From: Triops longicaudatus
Lineage: Eukaryota > Arthropoda > Branchiopoda > Notostraca > Triopsidae
Assembly: GCA_022885665.1 (NCBI GenBank)
Contig: JAGQDJ010000112.1
Coordinates: forward strand, 356,163 to 420,162
Reading direction: 5' to 3'
Length of the DNA: 64,000 bases
Numbering within the stretch: the first letter of the stretch is position 1; each line of letters begins with the position of its first letter. The notes below the pieces were generated by a model that saw nothing but the letters and a program-made list of their open reading frames with translations, ran no database searches and was not told the DNA's origin. The position numbers and the translations under genes are program-made. Positions 13,401-23,814 of the stretch are shown here, in pieces.

Positions 13401-15840
13401 AATGGTCAGCAACGACAGTAAGGGAGAGGAGACGCACGCGAGAGGAGAGCAACGATCAACGAGTCCACTCGATTGGGCAGGTTTGGTTTGTTGCTGGCTT
13501 GCTCATTAATCTGAGGAAGCATCACGATATTCCAACTAACATAGAAACCTGTGAAACCAATAAAAAGAATTCGTCAATTTACCAGTAAATTATTGCTTAA
13601 CTAAACATATACGATTCAATTGAAAATTTCTACCAGCAAAAAAATAACTACTCTGAAACGTAAGAACGCATATCTAACACTTTATACACACTAAGAAGCG
13701 GAAATTCATTTCATTATTTCACAATCGCCGTATTTCCTTAGAGGGCACAGCCAGCGTGAAAGAATTAGGGATGTGTTAACAAAGCGTCGACTGAATACCG
13801 AAACGATGCCACCAATTAAGTCAGCAGGGGAAAAGCCATACGCTTATGCAATTCTGATATTCGCACAATCGTCACAGCTTTTCCCTTGACGCCTTAACTC
13901 GCACTTTTGTCAAAGCACTAGTTTTCCTCGCGTTTTCTGGACGCGAATGTAAAACACTCCAACCAGTCCCCAAAAAGTAACTTGGCTTGGGAAACACCAC
14001 AGCAACACCCCAAAGGGTAAGAGATGTTGGGAGGCTTAGAACCTAAACACTGCAGCTGGAGCTTGTATAGACACACTGAAACATACCTTTGGGATGAAAT
14101 GAACTCTTGATGAAAGTAAAAATGCACTAAGATTTGGATAACTTTGTCTAAAAAACTATTTCTAACGGACAAGCGTAAAACAACAACGAAGCCGAGGGGA
14201 CAGCTGGACCGGGGTCACGAAGGCAAGGGGAGGTGCAGCGCTTCCATACAGGGAGGACAAGGCGGCTAGCATGGGAAAGAATGGGGGTTGAGAGGGGGTC
14301 CATGGCCGTATGGCCTTGCCTGGCCAGGGCCATGCTGAAAACACGGCCTAACTCCGTTGACTTTGTTGCAAGAAACAACGATGACACAAGATTTAGAAAA
14401 AACACATGAAATGCTCACCTTTACATAATACAAATAGGCTAAAATCCGGCACCAAACCTTTGCACTAACACTACAATTGCGGTTACTTTTTCGTCAGACA
14501 TCACAAGCATAATTATTGTGCTTCCTGCCAACGGGCCTATGGACGCCAAGTAACAGCGACCGCCATTGGCTCAAACCGGATGCAGGTGGCCTGGCGGAAG
14601 AATTCTAACCAATCCCGAATTTTCTTACTTGCCTACATGTAAAGCACAAAACCAATACTCTCAATGGATTTGGAAAAGCAGGCTGGGTCTATATGCCGCG
14701 GCGCCTAAGTCAAACAGAAGTCTTCGTCGTTTCAGCAACTTCTATATTATTTATTCAAGCAGGATTATTTATCCGAAAATACATGGCAGTGAAATAACGC
14801 ATATGAAATGTGATTTTTGAAAAGTAGACAATTATTTTTATTTTTAGCATAAAATTGTGCACCGTAGAATTTCCAATTATGCTTTGTAAATGTCTCCCAT
14901 AGGTAAGCTAGTACTGTATTCTGCAAGGAATGAAAAGCAACTCTTATGTTTGACGCTTGATTCCATTGTGACCATTTTCAATCGTATTCTTCAGGACTTT
15001 ATATTTTTTTTAAAAAAAAATAGACGACAGAATAGACCACATCACTGTTGGGTAACTACTTACGCGTTAGAGTTATTTTCTTTCACGCAATGTGTCTGAA
15101 ACATCAAATTTCTGATTTAATAAGTACAGTAAAATACAGGGATTCTGTTTTTAATATTGTTGCATATGCATGCCAAAACAATTCATTGTAATAGGTAACA
15201 CAATTGCTTTACCTACATGAACAACTTGATAGTACCATCGAAGTTTCTTTCGCGATTAAAAAGTACAGTATAGTAAAAAAAAAAAAAAAAAAAAAGAAAC
15301 AAAAAAAGAAACAAAAATGGTGATAACACGGTCAAATGAAACTTGGCACCAGGCCCAGGCACCGTCGAGATTGGGGATGGGTTGGAAAGCAGCGAAAGCT
15401 GAAGAACGTTTTCAGCATTGCCTGGACTTGCCTGTGCGCACTGTATCCCTTTTCCCGAAAAATTTTTTTGGACTGTACTGTACATTAATGGACTTCGAAG
15501 GAACACAAAGAGTACAGGGTACTCGATTTAAGCTGGTAACTTGCTAAGAGAGCATCGCTACCATAAAGCGAACTGTCGCAAAGAGAATCTTGTAAACTAA
15601 ATAAGGACTTACATTCCAATGGACTCATAGTGTCAGTATGTTATAGTCAAACGAAACCCAATGGATTACTGCTCCACGAAAAATAAACTTGTATACTCGG
15701 TAAAAGTGTATTTTTTGGGTCAACAAAGTTGTCTTCTGTTGAACGTCACATTACAAAACAAAAAAAAAGGTTCTGTTGCCAAAAATGGCGTTTTTGCTGG
15801 TATGCACAAGAGCGAAAATAAACCTATTTGATGTACCGCA
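13401..15840. other. Intergenic gap between kis and La
   Basis: The part next to 13400 should hold the kis promoter and 5' UTR; the minus strand just upstream of the start codon is pyrimidine-rich. An A-run of 21 bases sits at 15275-15295. Short open frames here (for example 14148-14405 and 15317-15547) show no family resemblance and no convincing splice context. No gene is supported. Confidence 0.6.
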
Positions 15841-15846
15841 TTTATT
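15841..15846 (-). terminator. AATAAA polyadenylation signal overlapping the La stop codon
   Basis: The minus strand reads GAA TAA ATG at the end of La, so the hexamer AATAAA contains the TAA stop. I saw no other minus-strand AATAAA within about 150 bp downstream. If used, the 3' UTR would be only about 20-30 nt. Whether it is the real signal is inference. Confidence 0.4.
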
Positions 15847-17270
15847 CGGTTTTCGCCCGTTTGGAATCCCTACCTTCACCATCATTGCGTCCACGTTTGA
15901 AACCACCCCTACCACCTCGTTTACCCCGGAAGCCGCCCCTTCCTCCCCTACCCCCTTTACCACCCTTATTTCTATTCTGCATGGCTTCTTTCATATTTTT
16001 TACAGCCTCCTCTAGGTATTTTTCTTCTTCTTCCCCTTCAAGAACCTTTAACGCCACTTTCGCTTCTTGCCCAGGGACAGTCAGCAAGCCATCGCTTCCC
16101 AATTTTTCCATAACCTATTGATTTCCCCAATAATTAAAATTACTCGTGTTCTACACCGAAAGTTTACCTTCTTAGCCGCTCCTTCTTCCTTCAAACGAAT
16201 AAATGCTTTTTTATCCTCGAAAGTCACAAAGGCTACTTCAACATCTTTCAAATCAGTGATTGCCTGCCGCAAGTGTATGTGATTAACACCTTCAGGCACA
16301 GTTTCGGCACAAAGGACAGTCCCTTTAGGTAGGTTTATATCTGGAATTGCTTTCTCGGCTTCTTTTCTCGACTCCTAAAAAATATAATGTACATAGTTAA
16401 CACAAATGTGTCACAATCTTACTTCTCTCTCAGCTTTCTTGGATAGGGATTCATCTCTCTGTTTCTGATGCTCAGCAGCCCATTCAGACATCCATTTACG
16501 TTCCACGAGCTCTTTGCCATTGTACTGCACACTACTTTGGTCTAAGAAAGCTTGCGCGTTGTCTTTGGTCGTGAACAAAACCAAGGCAGATCCTTTAAAC
16601 TGTTTTGCACTGTCTTTTTTGCCAGGGTAGAACCTCATCTAATTTAAGACACCCTCAGTACGATCTTCCACGAACTTCTGTACAGGAAACATACCTGCAC
16701 GTTCTCCACTCCGGGAAAGGCTTTAAAGAAATCTAACAGGGAATCTAACGTGGTATCTTTTTTTTCAAACCCTTTGCAATAAACTGTACGATCCTGGGTG
16801 GCCTTTTGCCATTCTTCGTTATTTTCCGGAACTGGTTTCGTCCGCCGAAGCTTCAAATTATCTTCAGTGAACTACAAAGACACATTACACACTATTACAT
16901 GTCTTAGTAAAGACTAGAATGCGGATTACTTCTAATAACCCTGAGGTAGACTTTTTTAAAGCATCAACAATAGCGCCTGCATCGGTAGAAAGCTGCGCCA
17001 ATCGCTTGAACTTCAGCATGGTTTCCATAGGGATCCATCCGTCATTCTGACTAATTTGCTCTTTCATAAACTTGTCTCTCGAGACGTTAAAATCTCCAAA
17101 ATAGTACTAAACGATAATCTCATGAAATATCGTATATTGCAAGAGAAAGTTTAGTTTACTTCGACTTGACGTATGATTTTCTGCTCAAGTTCTGAAGTTG
17201 CTTCCGTGGTTGCTGTGGTATTTGCTACTTTTCCATTGCTCGCCGCTTCGATTTGGGCGGTGTCTGCCAT
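15842..17270 (-). CDS. SSB: La autoantigen homologue (RNA polymerase III transcript chaperone)
   Basis: La binds the 3' oligo-U of new Pol III transcripts (pre-tRNA, U6, 5S) and protects them from exonucleases; it is mainly nuclear. Six coding exons join in frame: 17160-17270, 16930-17106, 16695-16871, 16423-16638, 16168-16374, 15842-16114, giving 386 residues, near the usual length of about 400. La motif at about 25-105 (YYFGDFNVSRDKF, then DGWIPMETMLKF); RRM1 about 115-205 (DRTVYCKGFEKK; FKGSALVLFTTKDNAQAFL); RRM2/xRRM about 235-325 (VEVAFVTFEDKKAFI); then a charged helix and a Gly/Arg-rich tail (GGKGGRGGRGGFRGKRG). The start is the first ATG ahead of a short disordered N-terminus. It lies head-to-head with RPP40, 319 bp apart, so a shared promoter is likely. 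No defects were seen. Confidence 0.95.
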
Positions 17271-17589
17271 CTTTACACGAGGGATGTTTATAAGATCTAC
17301 AAAAATAACGAAGAAAATTCTATTAACACAAACTTATCCAGCATATTCTGAGTTTTTACCTAGCACACACGTGGTAAAGAAAAAGGCGGTTAGCGTCTGT
17401 CGCTTTTAGTAATGCTTCAAAATCTTGCCGCAAGGTGGTGTCAGAAAATACTTCCCAAAGGAAAAGTAATAAAATTTCATTCACAGATGGCTACAGCTAC
17501 TAAAAACATTCAATTTTGTCCTAGGTCAAAAAACATGTGGCGGGGAGCATAAGTTTTTGAAAAATAGACTTCTAATCAAATTTACAGTA
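17271..17589. promoter_or_regulatory. Putative bidirectional promoter between La and RPP40
   Basis: These 319 bp separate two divergent start codons, so both genes must begin transcription here or have their first UTR exons here. A possible splice acceptor for a La 5' UTR intron lies near 17300 on the minus strand. No TATA box or known motif was recognised. Confidence 0.4.
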
Positions 17590-18787
17590 ATGTTAAGCCC
17601 GGAAGTAGTTAATTTCCCTGCCCCGCGCTCGTACTTTCAGGCCTACGAATGTGAACTGCCAAACTTTTTGGATAAGCTTAAAGTACCAGGTCATGGTCAC
17701 ATACCCCGATTGATTCAATCAGTAAATTCCCGAAAAAAAAGCTGCCAATCGGCTGTTAATTTTTATTCTTAGGTGAAGTTATCCGTACCTCTTGCTGAAA
17801 AGAATGACGATCATATTGACTTTAAAATTGATTTTCCGTTTGTAACTTACGAAATTACGAACCTTCCCCTTCACTTATTTCTAGAGCTCGATTTTGTAGA
17901 AGCCTTCGTCAAACAAGGTACAAGGCTTTTTTTTAGTTTTTTATGCTTTCCATTTATTTCATTTCCTTGTTATAGGTAAATTTGTTGCGGTACCAAAGCA
18001 GTTTAGCGGATCAGACGATTGGGTTTTTGTAACACCCGACGGTAACCTTGAGATTCATCTACGAAAAGACCATTCGCAAATGCTTGGAATACCACCGAAA
18101 TCTAAACTAAAGACGAAAGATGGTCACCGAGGTACATAGTACAAACCTGCCAGCAATTTAAAGAAGTTGCGTCTCTTGTTAGTTTTCGTCATAAATATGT
18201 TGGATCCAAATTTTCGGAAAGGAAAAAAGCAGTACGACGTTCTCTACCGGTTTTTGAAAGAAGTTTTGCCGCTAAGGAGTTCTTTTCTCATGAAATGGGT
18301 ACCGCCTTGTGACAGCATTTGCTCCTCGTCAGTAGCAGCGTATTTTGATGGTAAAGGGGTTGATGTAACTGTAGCTTCAAAAGAGCATTACCACACGTCT
18401 GGGAAAAGCAAAATGCCACTTGTGAACGAAACGGATCCTTACGATCTGGTAGAATGGGTTGCAGCTGTGGCACAAGGAATCAAAGAAAGTAGTATACAGG
18501 ACAACTACGTTTCTACGTTTCACTGCCCAGGACCGAATATTAAGCTACCAGCCATTGGCCATTACAACATTTCTGGTCTTTTTCTCCCGTCTGAGTTAAA
18601 TGAGTGGTTAAACAAACTCGAAAAAAAGTTGCGAGGGATAAAAATCGAACCTTGGTTTAATGTGTCTCTGTTCGCTGTTGACTGTTGTAACCCTAAACTT
18701 GTTTCAATTTTCTTACAACCCAAAAACCAAAACACCTCTTTCTCGTGTCTCGTTTGTCACGTGGAAGAGGACAATACAACCAATTAA
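17590..18787 (+). CDS. RPP40: Ribonuclease P/MRP protein subunit p40
   Basis: Structural subunit of nuclear RNase P and RNase MRP, which cut the 5' leader from pre-tRNA and process pre-rRNA. Four exons join in frame: 17590-17721, 17773-17917, 17976-18131, 18183-18787, giving 345 residues (human 363). Recognised from the family pattern: NLPLHLFLELDFVEAFVKQG near 75-95, VFVTPDGNLEIHL near 110, and the C-terminal block DLVEWVAAVAQGI...NYVSTFHCPGP followed by YNISGLFLP and PWFNVSLF. For exon 4 the acceptor at 18181-18182 was chosen because it alone keeps frame and gives FVINMLDPNF, matching the family. ATG 17590 is the first in-frame ATG. The gene ends 51 bp before the USB1 stop codon on the other strand. 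Confidence 0.9.
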
Positions 18788-18838
18788 TAAGCGACAGCAA
18801 AAATTGTTTCTGAATTAATTTTACTTCGTCTTCATTCT

Positions 18839-20401
18839 TCATAATTGAAACGGACAAACATGTACAATATGACCGGTTTTCAGGCATATGTGGTCAGCCA
18901 CACAACTTTGGTGCTCACGCACTACTGAGCGAAGAAGTGGTAAACGCGACTTCAGTTGTTCGCTCACATCTCCTAACGCCCAGCCGACGCTCACATGGAA
19001 GGACGGATTCTAAAGATGTCAAGAACACAATAGAAGATCTAGAAAAGTTTCCATAACATACATCATAATAAGGCTCCAACTTATATTCCGCTATCACAGA
19101 ATCCACTACACCCACTACAGTTTTCAAGATGTGTTCGGGAAAGACCATCAAACCTAGGAAAGTTCTAGTTTTTTCGTCGTTCACATAAACTTCCAGGTCT
19201 CCGGTAAATAAACTGATCCTAAATATAGCACAGCCGATTAATTCATTTTCTCCCCTTTTCTGAAAGGCTAACTTCTGAAAGTGAGCTACTGATCTCTTCA
19301 AGGTTGACAAAAGATCGTTTATCCAGTGATGCATTAAAACTAACGTTCTGCTCAGGCTTACATGGCCTTCTTCGAAAGTTTTCAAGTTAAGATCCGAACA
19401 GCGAAGCATAATGCCTTCGGTTAAAGTTCTCCAGGTCGCGGTGACAGGCCCTAAAATTGCACATGAATAGTTGAGTATTTTTTATACTTTATATTCAGAA
19501 AGTAATCATACGACGCTTAATGTCAGAGAAAAAAAAAAGAAAAAATGAAAACTGAAAATGGTATGGGAACTAAAAATTTTACGCTAAGACAACGCTTATT
19601 CTGATCTGGGCAGTTTGATTTTACGATGTCAACATAACACAAATGCCCAACGACGAAATGTTATGAAAAAACATTTCCTCGTCTTCTGAGACTGGCTTAC
19701 GTTGGCCAGAATGTAAACAAGAAGAATAAAAATACACTGATAAGATATCATAAAAATGAAAAGCATTACCACAATATAAAAATCTGAACCACAACCTTTC
19801 CAGTTTCACCATGTGGATTCAGGTCTTACGGCCTTTCTACCACTAAAGGTGGAACTCGCATATGAGGCGTAAATGCCTCGTACACGACTCGCGGGCATAC
19901 ACGAGACCTTTCTGAGCTCTATGTTATTTTATATTATTCTTGGGGGTACAATGAGTAATGTGATAGAAAAAAAACTTACACTTAATATAAACATGAGAAG
20001 CCCAGTTGCCTCTTTCATGGGGAAAAGATCGGATTCGTCCTTCATGAAGAGTCGGATCGTCAACGGTAGCCGTAGCGTTTTGAAGCGAAAGCCCGCCAAA
20101 AGGCGAAGGTAACCTTAGTTATAATGCACAGATAGTCAAAAATAAATTTGAAAGGCTAAACTTAGTAGCAGTACTTTGTAACTGGAATTGAGTTTCCGCT
20201 ATTATCGTCCACACACATTGTTGTGCCACAAGCATTCTCTGAACTAGAGCTCAACTTTTTCATCGCCCTTCCACTTTCCGTTTCTACTCGGTACGAATCG
20301 TCTTCTCTCAAGCAACGTTTCATTGAAACTCTCGAGGAGGCCCACGGGTCGTAAATATCTTCTTCACTACTACTATCTCCATAACTAGCAAGCAAGTCCA
20401 T
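18839..20401 (-). CDS. USB1: U6 snRNA 3'-5' phosphodiesterase USB1
   Basis: 2H-phosphodiesterase that trims the U6 oligo-U tail and leaves a protected terminal phosphate; nuclear. Four exons join in frame: 20175-20401, 19980-20113, 19062-19450, 18839-19009, giving 306 residues (human 265). The N-terminus DLLASYGDSSSEED matches the acidic Ser-rich family start; GRIRSFPHERGNWASHVYI is the family signature. Both catalytic HxS motifs are present: HVSLS (H150, S152) and PSFHVSV (H255, S257), with VYVNDEKTRTFLGL between them. The last intron is only 52 bp and separates the two catalytic halves; without removing it the second motif is lost. The 529-bp intron 19451-19979 holds nothing recognised. It is convergent with RPP40. 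All key residues are intact. Confidence 0.93.
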
Positions 20402-22646
20402 TACAATATTTATAGTATAAATCACACAAAATAAAAACTCTAACTTCCACGACAAGCTTAAACCTTGGCGTGGATTTATTGTTTATTAAACCACGGATGC
20501 TGGGTCACACCATTCGTCATGGGCACGGCGGAGGAAGCATGCTCGGTATAAACAAAACAAGGCGCACTAGAAGTTCCACTATCTCTTGCTAGGTTGCTCC
20601 ACAACACAATTTTTCACTTGTTTGTTGTTGTGGCCCCTCCCCTGAGCATGTTTAGGACGATTTTTCATACTTCGTGACTTTCGTCTGTTTTGTCGACGAA
20701 AAACCGCAGTGGACCGACAGCCACAGTAATTAATATTATATGTAGATTCACGTATATGTGGCTAGGGGTCGAAGGAGCCCAGTTCCAAACGAGTCCACCC
20801 ATAGTCCAAAGGAGCCCACCTCCAAGAAACACTCTTATGCCCTTAGCTGGCGTCGGTGAGAACAACCCAGGAAAGTTAAGTTCTTACATTTTTAAAAATA
20901 ACAGTACAGTAAAACTGCGTTGAAAACCTTTGTTTATTTTTGAGCGATTTATACATTCGTTGCATTAAAATCTGATTTTACGTAAAAATTATAGGAAGTA
21001 GAACCTTCAAGAACACTACATATGAAAAATAACACATATTTTAGAACACATTCATATATATTTTGTGCTTGATTGTTAAATCCTTTATAGCAAAACACAT
21101 TCTACTGCAAGTGCACTTGAACCGGTGGGCTTAAACATAGTATTAAAAGTAACTTAAAACTTAATACAATATAACATTTTTACATTGAATATGGTTATGC
21201 TGTAAAGATATTCTTCGTACGATGTTTATGTATTTTACTCATATTACTTTTTTATTAGATGTGTCAAGAAACAGGAACTTTAGCAATTTTGTTGCCCAAA
21301 CAATAACACAATAAGCAGTGGTGGCTGTAATTCTACTGTAAGACGGATTAGGTTGGATTATACAGCTGTTGATTGTTGGACCAGAGAGCACATCTAAACT
21401 CTTCATTTATTTGGTCTGTTTTACTTGTGTTTTAAAATATTTAAAATTATTCAGAATTATTTTGTGAGAGCCGCTAATTATTTTCTAATATTCTTCAACT
21501 GTGAAATGCTCCGACTAGTTATGCCTACCACTTCTTTTCGAGATACTTTCATAGAAAGTGTTTGGTAATTTTGCGTGAGATTTTTTGCAGCAGATTATAA
21601 AAGCTTCAACTTTTGGTGGTGTAGGGTAGATTAAACTAAAAATTATTTTTTCTAACAAGAACTTGAAAAATTGCCAAAGCCACTTCACATTTGGAAAATC
21701 ATTTTTATAAGCATCTGAATCGTGTGTCATTCGTATTATTTACTGACAACGAAGTTTTTAATGTTTTATTTTCCGATGTTAAGTTTGTAAAATTCATGTT
21801 GTATTCACCCGTTAGGCAAGGCCTGAATGGAGTGTAGTAGCGACGCTAGGATCTATTTAGGGTGAAAGATTATCTCCATTTACGATTACACACAGCAGTT
21901 TCAGGTCCGGAAAAAGCCGCTTGGCATTTTCTGTGAAAACATGTACCCTGAGATACACTTTCCAATGGATTGGTGTTGTCATTAATTACTTATTTACTTT
22001 TTTTTCCATTGATGTATTTTCATGTGTGTTCTTAAAGAATTTTCTGACCGTTTGCATTTGTATGCGTTTGTGTACTAATCAGCATTTTGTTGCTTTTTTA
22101 ATTTGTTCATTTTTAAATATTTTCTGAAAGATTTTGTGCGTTTTTAGTATGTTTTTAGTATGTTTTAATATGCTTTTAATTTACGTTGTACTTTTAATTC
22201 TTTTACGTTTTAAACTATAATTATTTGTATATTGTATCCTTTTAACAGTGTCTTGTAAGAATGTATCTATTAGTACAAATTTATATTTCATTCCACAAAT
22301 TGTTCAAATACGACCAGTTTTTATAAATAAAGAAATTTACTTTCGGGGATCTGCAATATTTGGTATGGGGTATTGTTATTTAGTTTACTTTGTACAACGT
22401 GAAGCATAACTGTTACAAAGCTTTATGCGTATACTTGAATTACTAGGTCATTGTTTTACTGTTTTACCGCCTTTAAAGCATTATAACAACTGCTTTCAGT
22501 AACTCAGTATCGTGAGATCAAAAAGTGACGCCAGATTTTGTTCTGGGAAACAAAACTTCTCTCGGTAAAAGGAACAAGTTTTACAAAATGCATGTATACA
22601 CGTTTCACGCAAAAACGAAAATGTAACTGTTTAATAAATGAATATA
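20402..22646. other. AT-rich intergenic region upstream of USB1
   Basis: No gene is supported. It contains one copy of a dispersed repeat (20745-20880, listed separately). The rest is AT-rich with only short open frames lacking any family resemblance. The first 100-200 bp next to 20401 should contain the USB1 promoter. Confidence 0.6.
20745..20880 (-). repeat. Dispersed repeat, copy A (inverted relative to copy B)
   Basis: Read on the minus strand, this stretch closely matches plus-strand 23026-23160 over about 130 bp, including TCCTTTGGACTATGGGTGG and GGGCTCCTTCG. Shorter related pieces lie at 23385-23440 and 23701-23745. No target-site duplication was found, so the element class is unknown. 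Confidence 0.75.
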
Positions 22647-22654
22647 AATAAATA

Positions 22655-22828
22655 CAGTGGCGTCGTGCACTTCAAAAATTTGGGGGCCCGATTTTGCATT
22701 TCTTGTAAAAAGGTGTTACTTTTTTTCAGATTTACAAATTTTGAAAAGGGTGATACCTTTTTTTTTCAGGATGGCAAAAATTTTGGGGTGGTCCGGGCCC
22801 CCCGGTCCCATATGGCACGACGCCTCTG
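22655..22828. mobile_element. hAT-type MITE 1 with 8-bp target-site duplication
   Basis: A 174-bp element starts CAGTGGCGTCGTGC and ends GCACGACGCCTCTG, terminal inverted repeats matching at 13 of 14 positions. It is flanked on both sides by AATAAATA (22647-22654 and 22829-22836), a perfect 8-bp duplication as hAT transposases make. CAGNGGCG ends are typical of hAT elements. No transposase is encoded, so it is non-autonomous. Confidence 0.88.
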
Positions 22829-23025
22829 AATAAATATGTGTTAAATATATAAATATTACATATCAAATGTATTGAATTATTGAAGCTGCATTTCTTGTCA
22901 AATATATGTATAAGATCAGATTAGTATTCAATGTATTAAATCACTACAATTCAATGTATTAAATCACTAAAAAAAGGTTTTTAACGCTGTTCTACTACTA
23001 CTGTTATTTAAAAAATTTAAGCTCT

Positions 23026-23160
23026 TTACTTTCCTGTGTTGTTCCCATAGACTCCGGCGAAGAGTATGACAGTGCTTCTTGGAGATGGGGTCCTTTGGAC
23101 TATGGGTGGGCTCTTTTGGAACATGGGCTCCTTCGTCCTATAGCCGTATATGCATACCGT
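23026..23160 (+). repeat. Dispersed repeat, copy B
   Basis: Longest copy in this orientation; pairs with copy A as an inverted repeat with about 2.1 kb between them. The shared block is nearly free of insertions or deletions. The MITE at 22655 lies between the two copies but does not touch them. Confidence 0.75.
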
Positions 23161-23384
23161 TTTATTTGTAAAAGTTTCCTTTTTTTTTATCTGCGTACCT
23201 AGATCCCTTGGGACATGGATAAGGAATCGGAACATGATTTGTTTATATGCGGTGGCTGTAAGCAACAATTTACGGAACTCCTAATATTTTTTGACCATAA
23301 GACTTCTTTGGCGTGCAAAAAAGTCCTCGGAGGTGAAGAAGTAGAGAAATTGGCACCATCCGCTCCACGAAAACCCGGGTAAGC

Positions 23385-23440
23385 TCGTGTTAGGGACGAA
23401 GTAGCCCAGTTCTAAAAGAACCCACCAAGTGTAAAGTATT
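23385..23440 (-). repeat. Dispersed repeat, copy D (fragment)
   Basis: On the minus strand it reads GGTGGGTTCTTTTAGAACTG then GGGCTACTTCGTCCC, matching the core of copies A and B. Only about 55 bp is recognisable. Confidence 0.6.
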
Positions 23441-23700
23441 TAAGCCCATAAGTTAATACTGAAAAATGTAATTACAATAGCCTAGTTAGGCCCATAGCCA
23501 AGATTTCAGTTTTTAGGGGGGTTTGGGGGGGTCAGTATGTAATTGTATTGTGTTTGACAATTAGTATTCACCCATGTTTAGTGCTATGCAATCAATTTTT
23601 TGCGAGGGTTAAAATGTCTGCCGAACCCCTTAGCTAAGGGCCTGTACCTGGTGCTAATCATCTAGCAATTAACTGAATTATCAACCCATTGAACTACGTG

Positions 23701-23745
23701 GGCCATTTTGGAACTGGGCTCCTTCGTCCCATAACCGTAATCTCA
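23701..23745 (+). repeat. Dispersed repeat, copy C (fragment)
   Basis: Reads TTTTGGAACTGGGCTCCTTC followed by GTCCCATAACCGTAAT, matching the 3' part of copy B. It lies about 70 bp upstream of the zinc-finger start codon, so it may form part of that gene's promoter or 5' UTR. Confidence 0.6.
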
Positions 23746-23814
23746 CCTAACGCAAGCAACTGATTGCCCTAACACCGAAGAGTCCTCTTTAGGCCCGTGA
23801 CACTTCATGAAGCT

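Larger units (their letters stand above)
22837..23814. other. Repeat-bearing gap before the zinc-finger gene
   Basis: Contains repeat copies B, C and D (listed separately) and otherwise AT-rich sequence. An acceptor-like stretch ending in AG at 23791-23792 lies 22 bp before the chosen zinc-finger start, so a 5' UTR exon may exist upstream; no coding exon could be identified. Confidence 0.5.

Noticed and set aside
14148..14405. Open frames on the minus strand upstream of kis
   Set aside because: Composition looks non-coding, with no splice context or recognisable domain.
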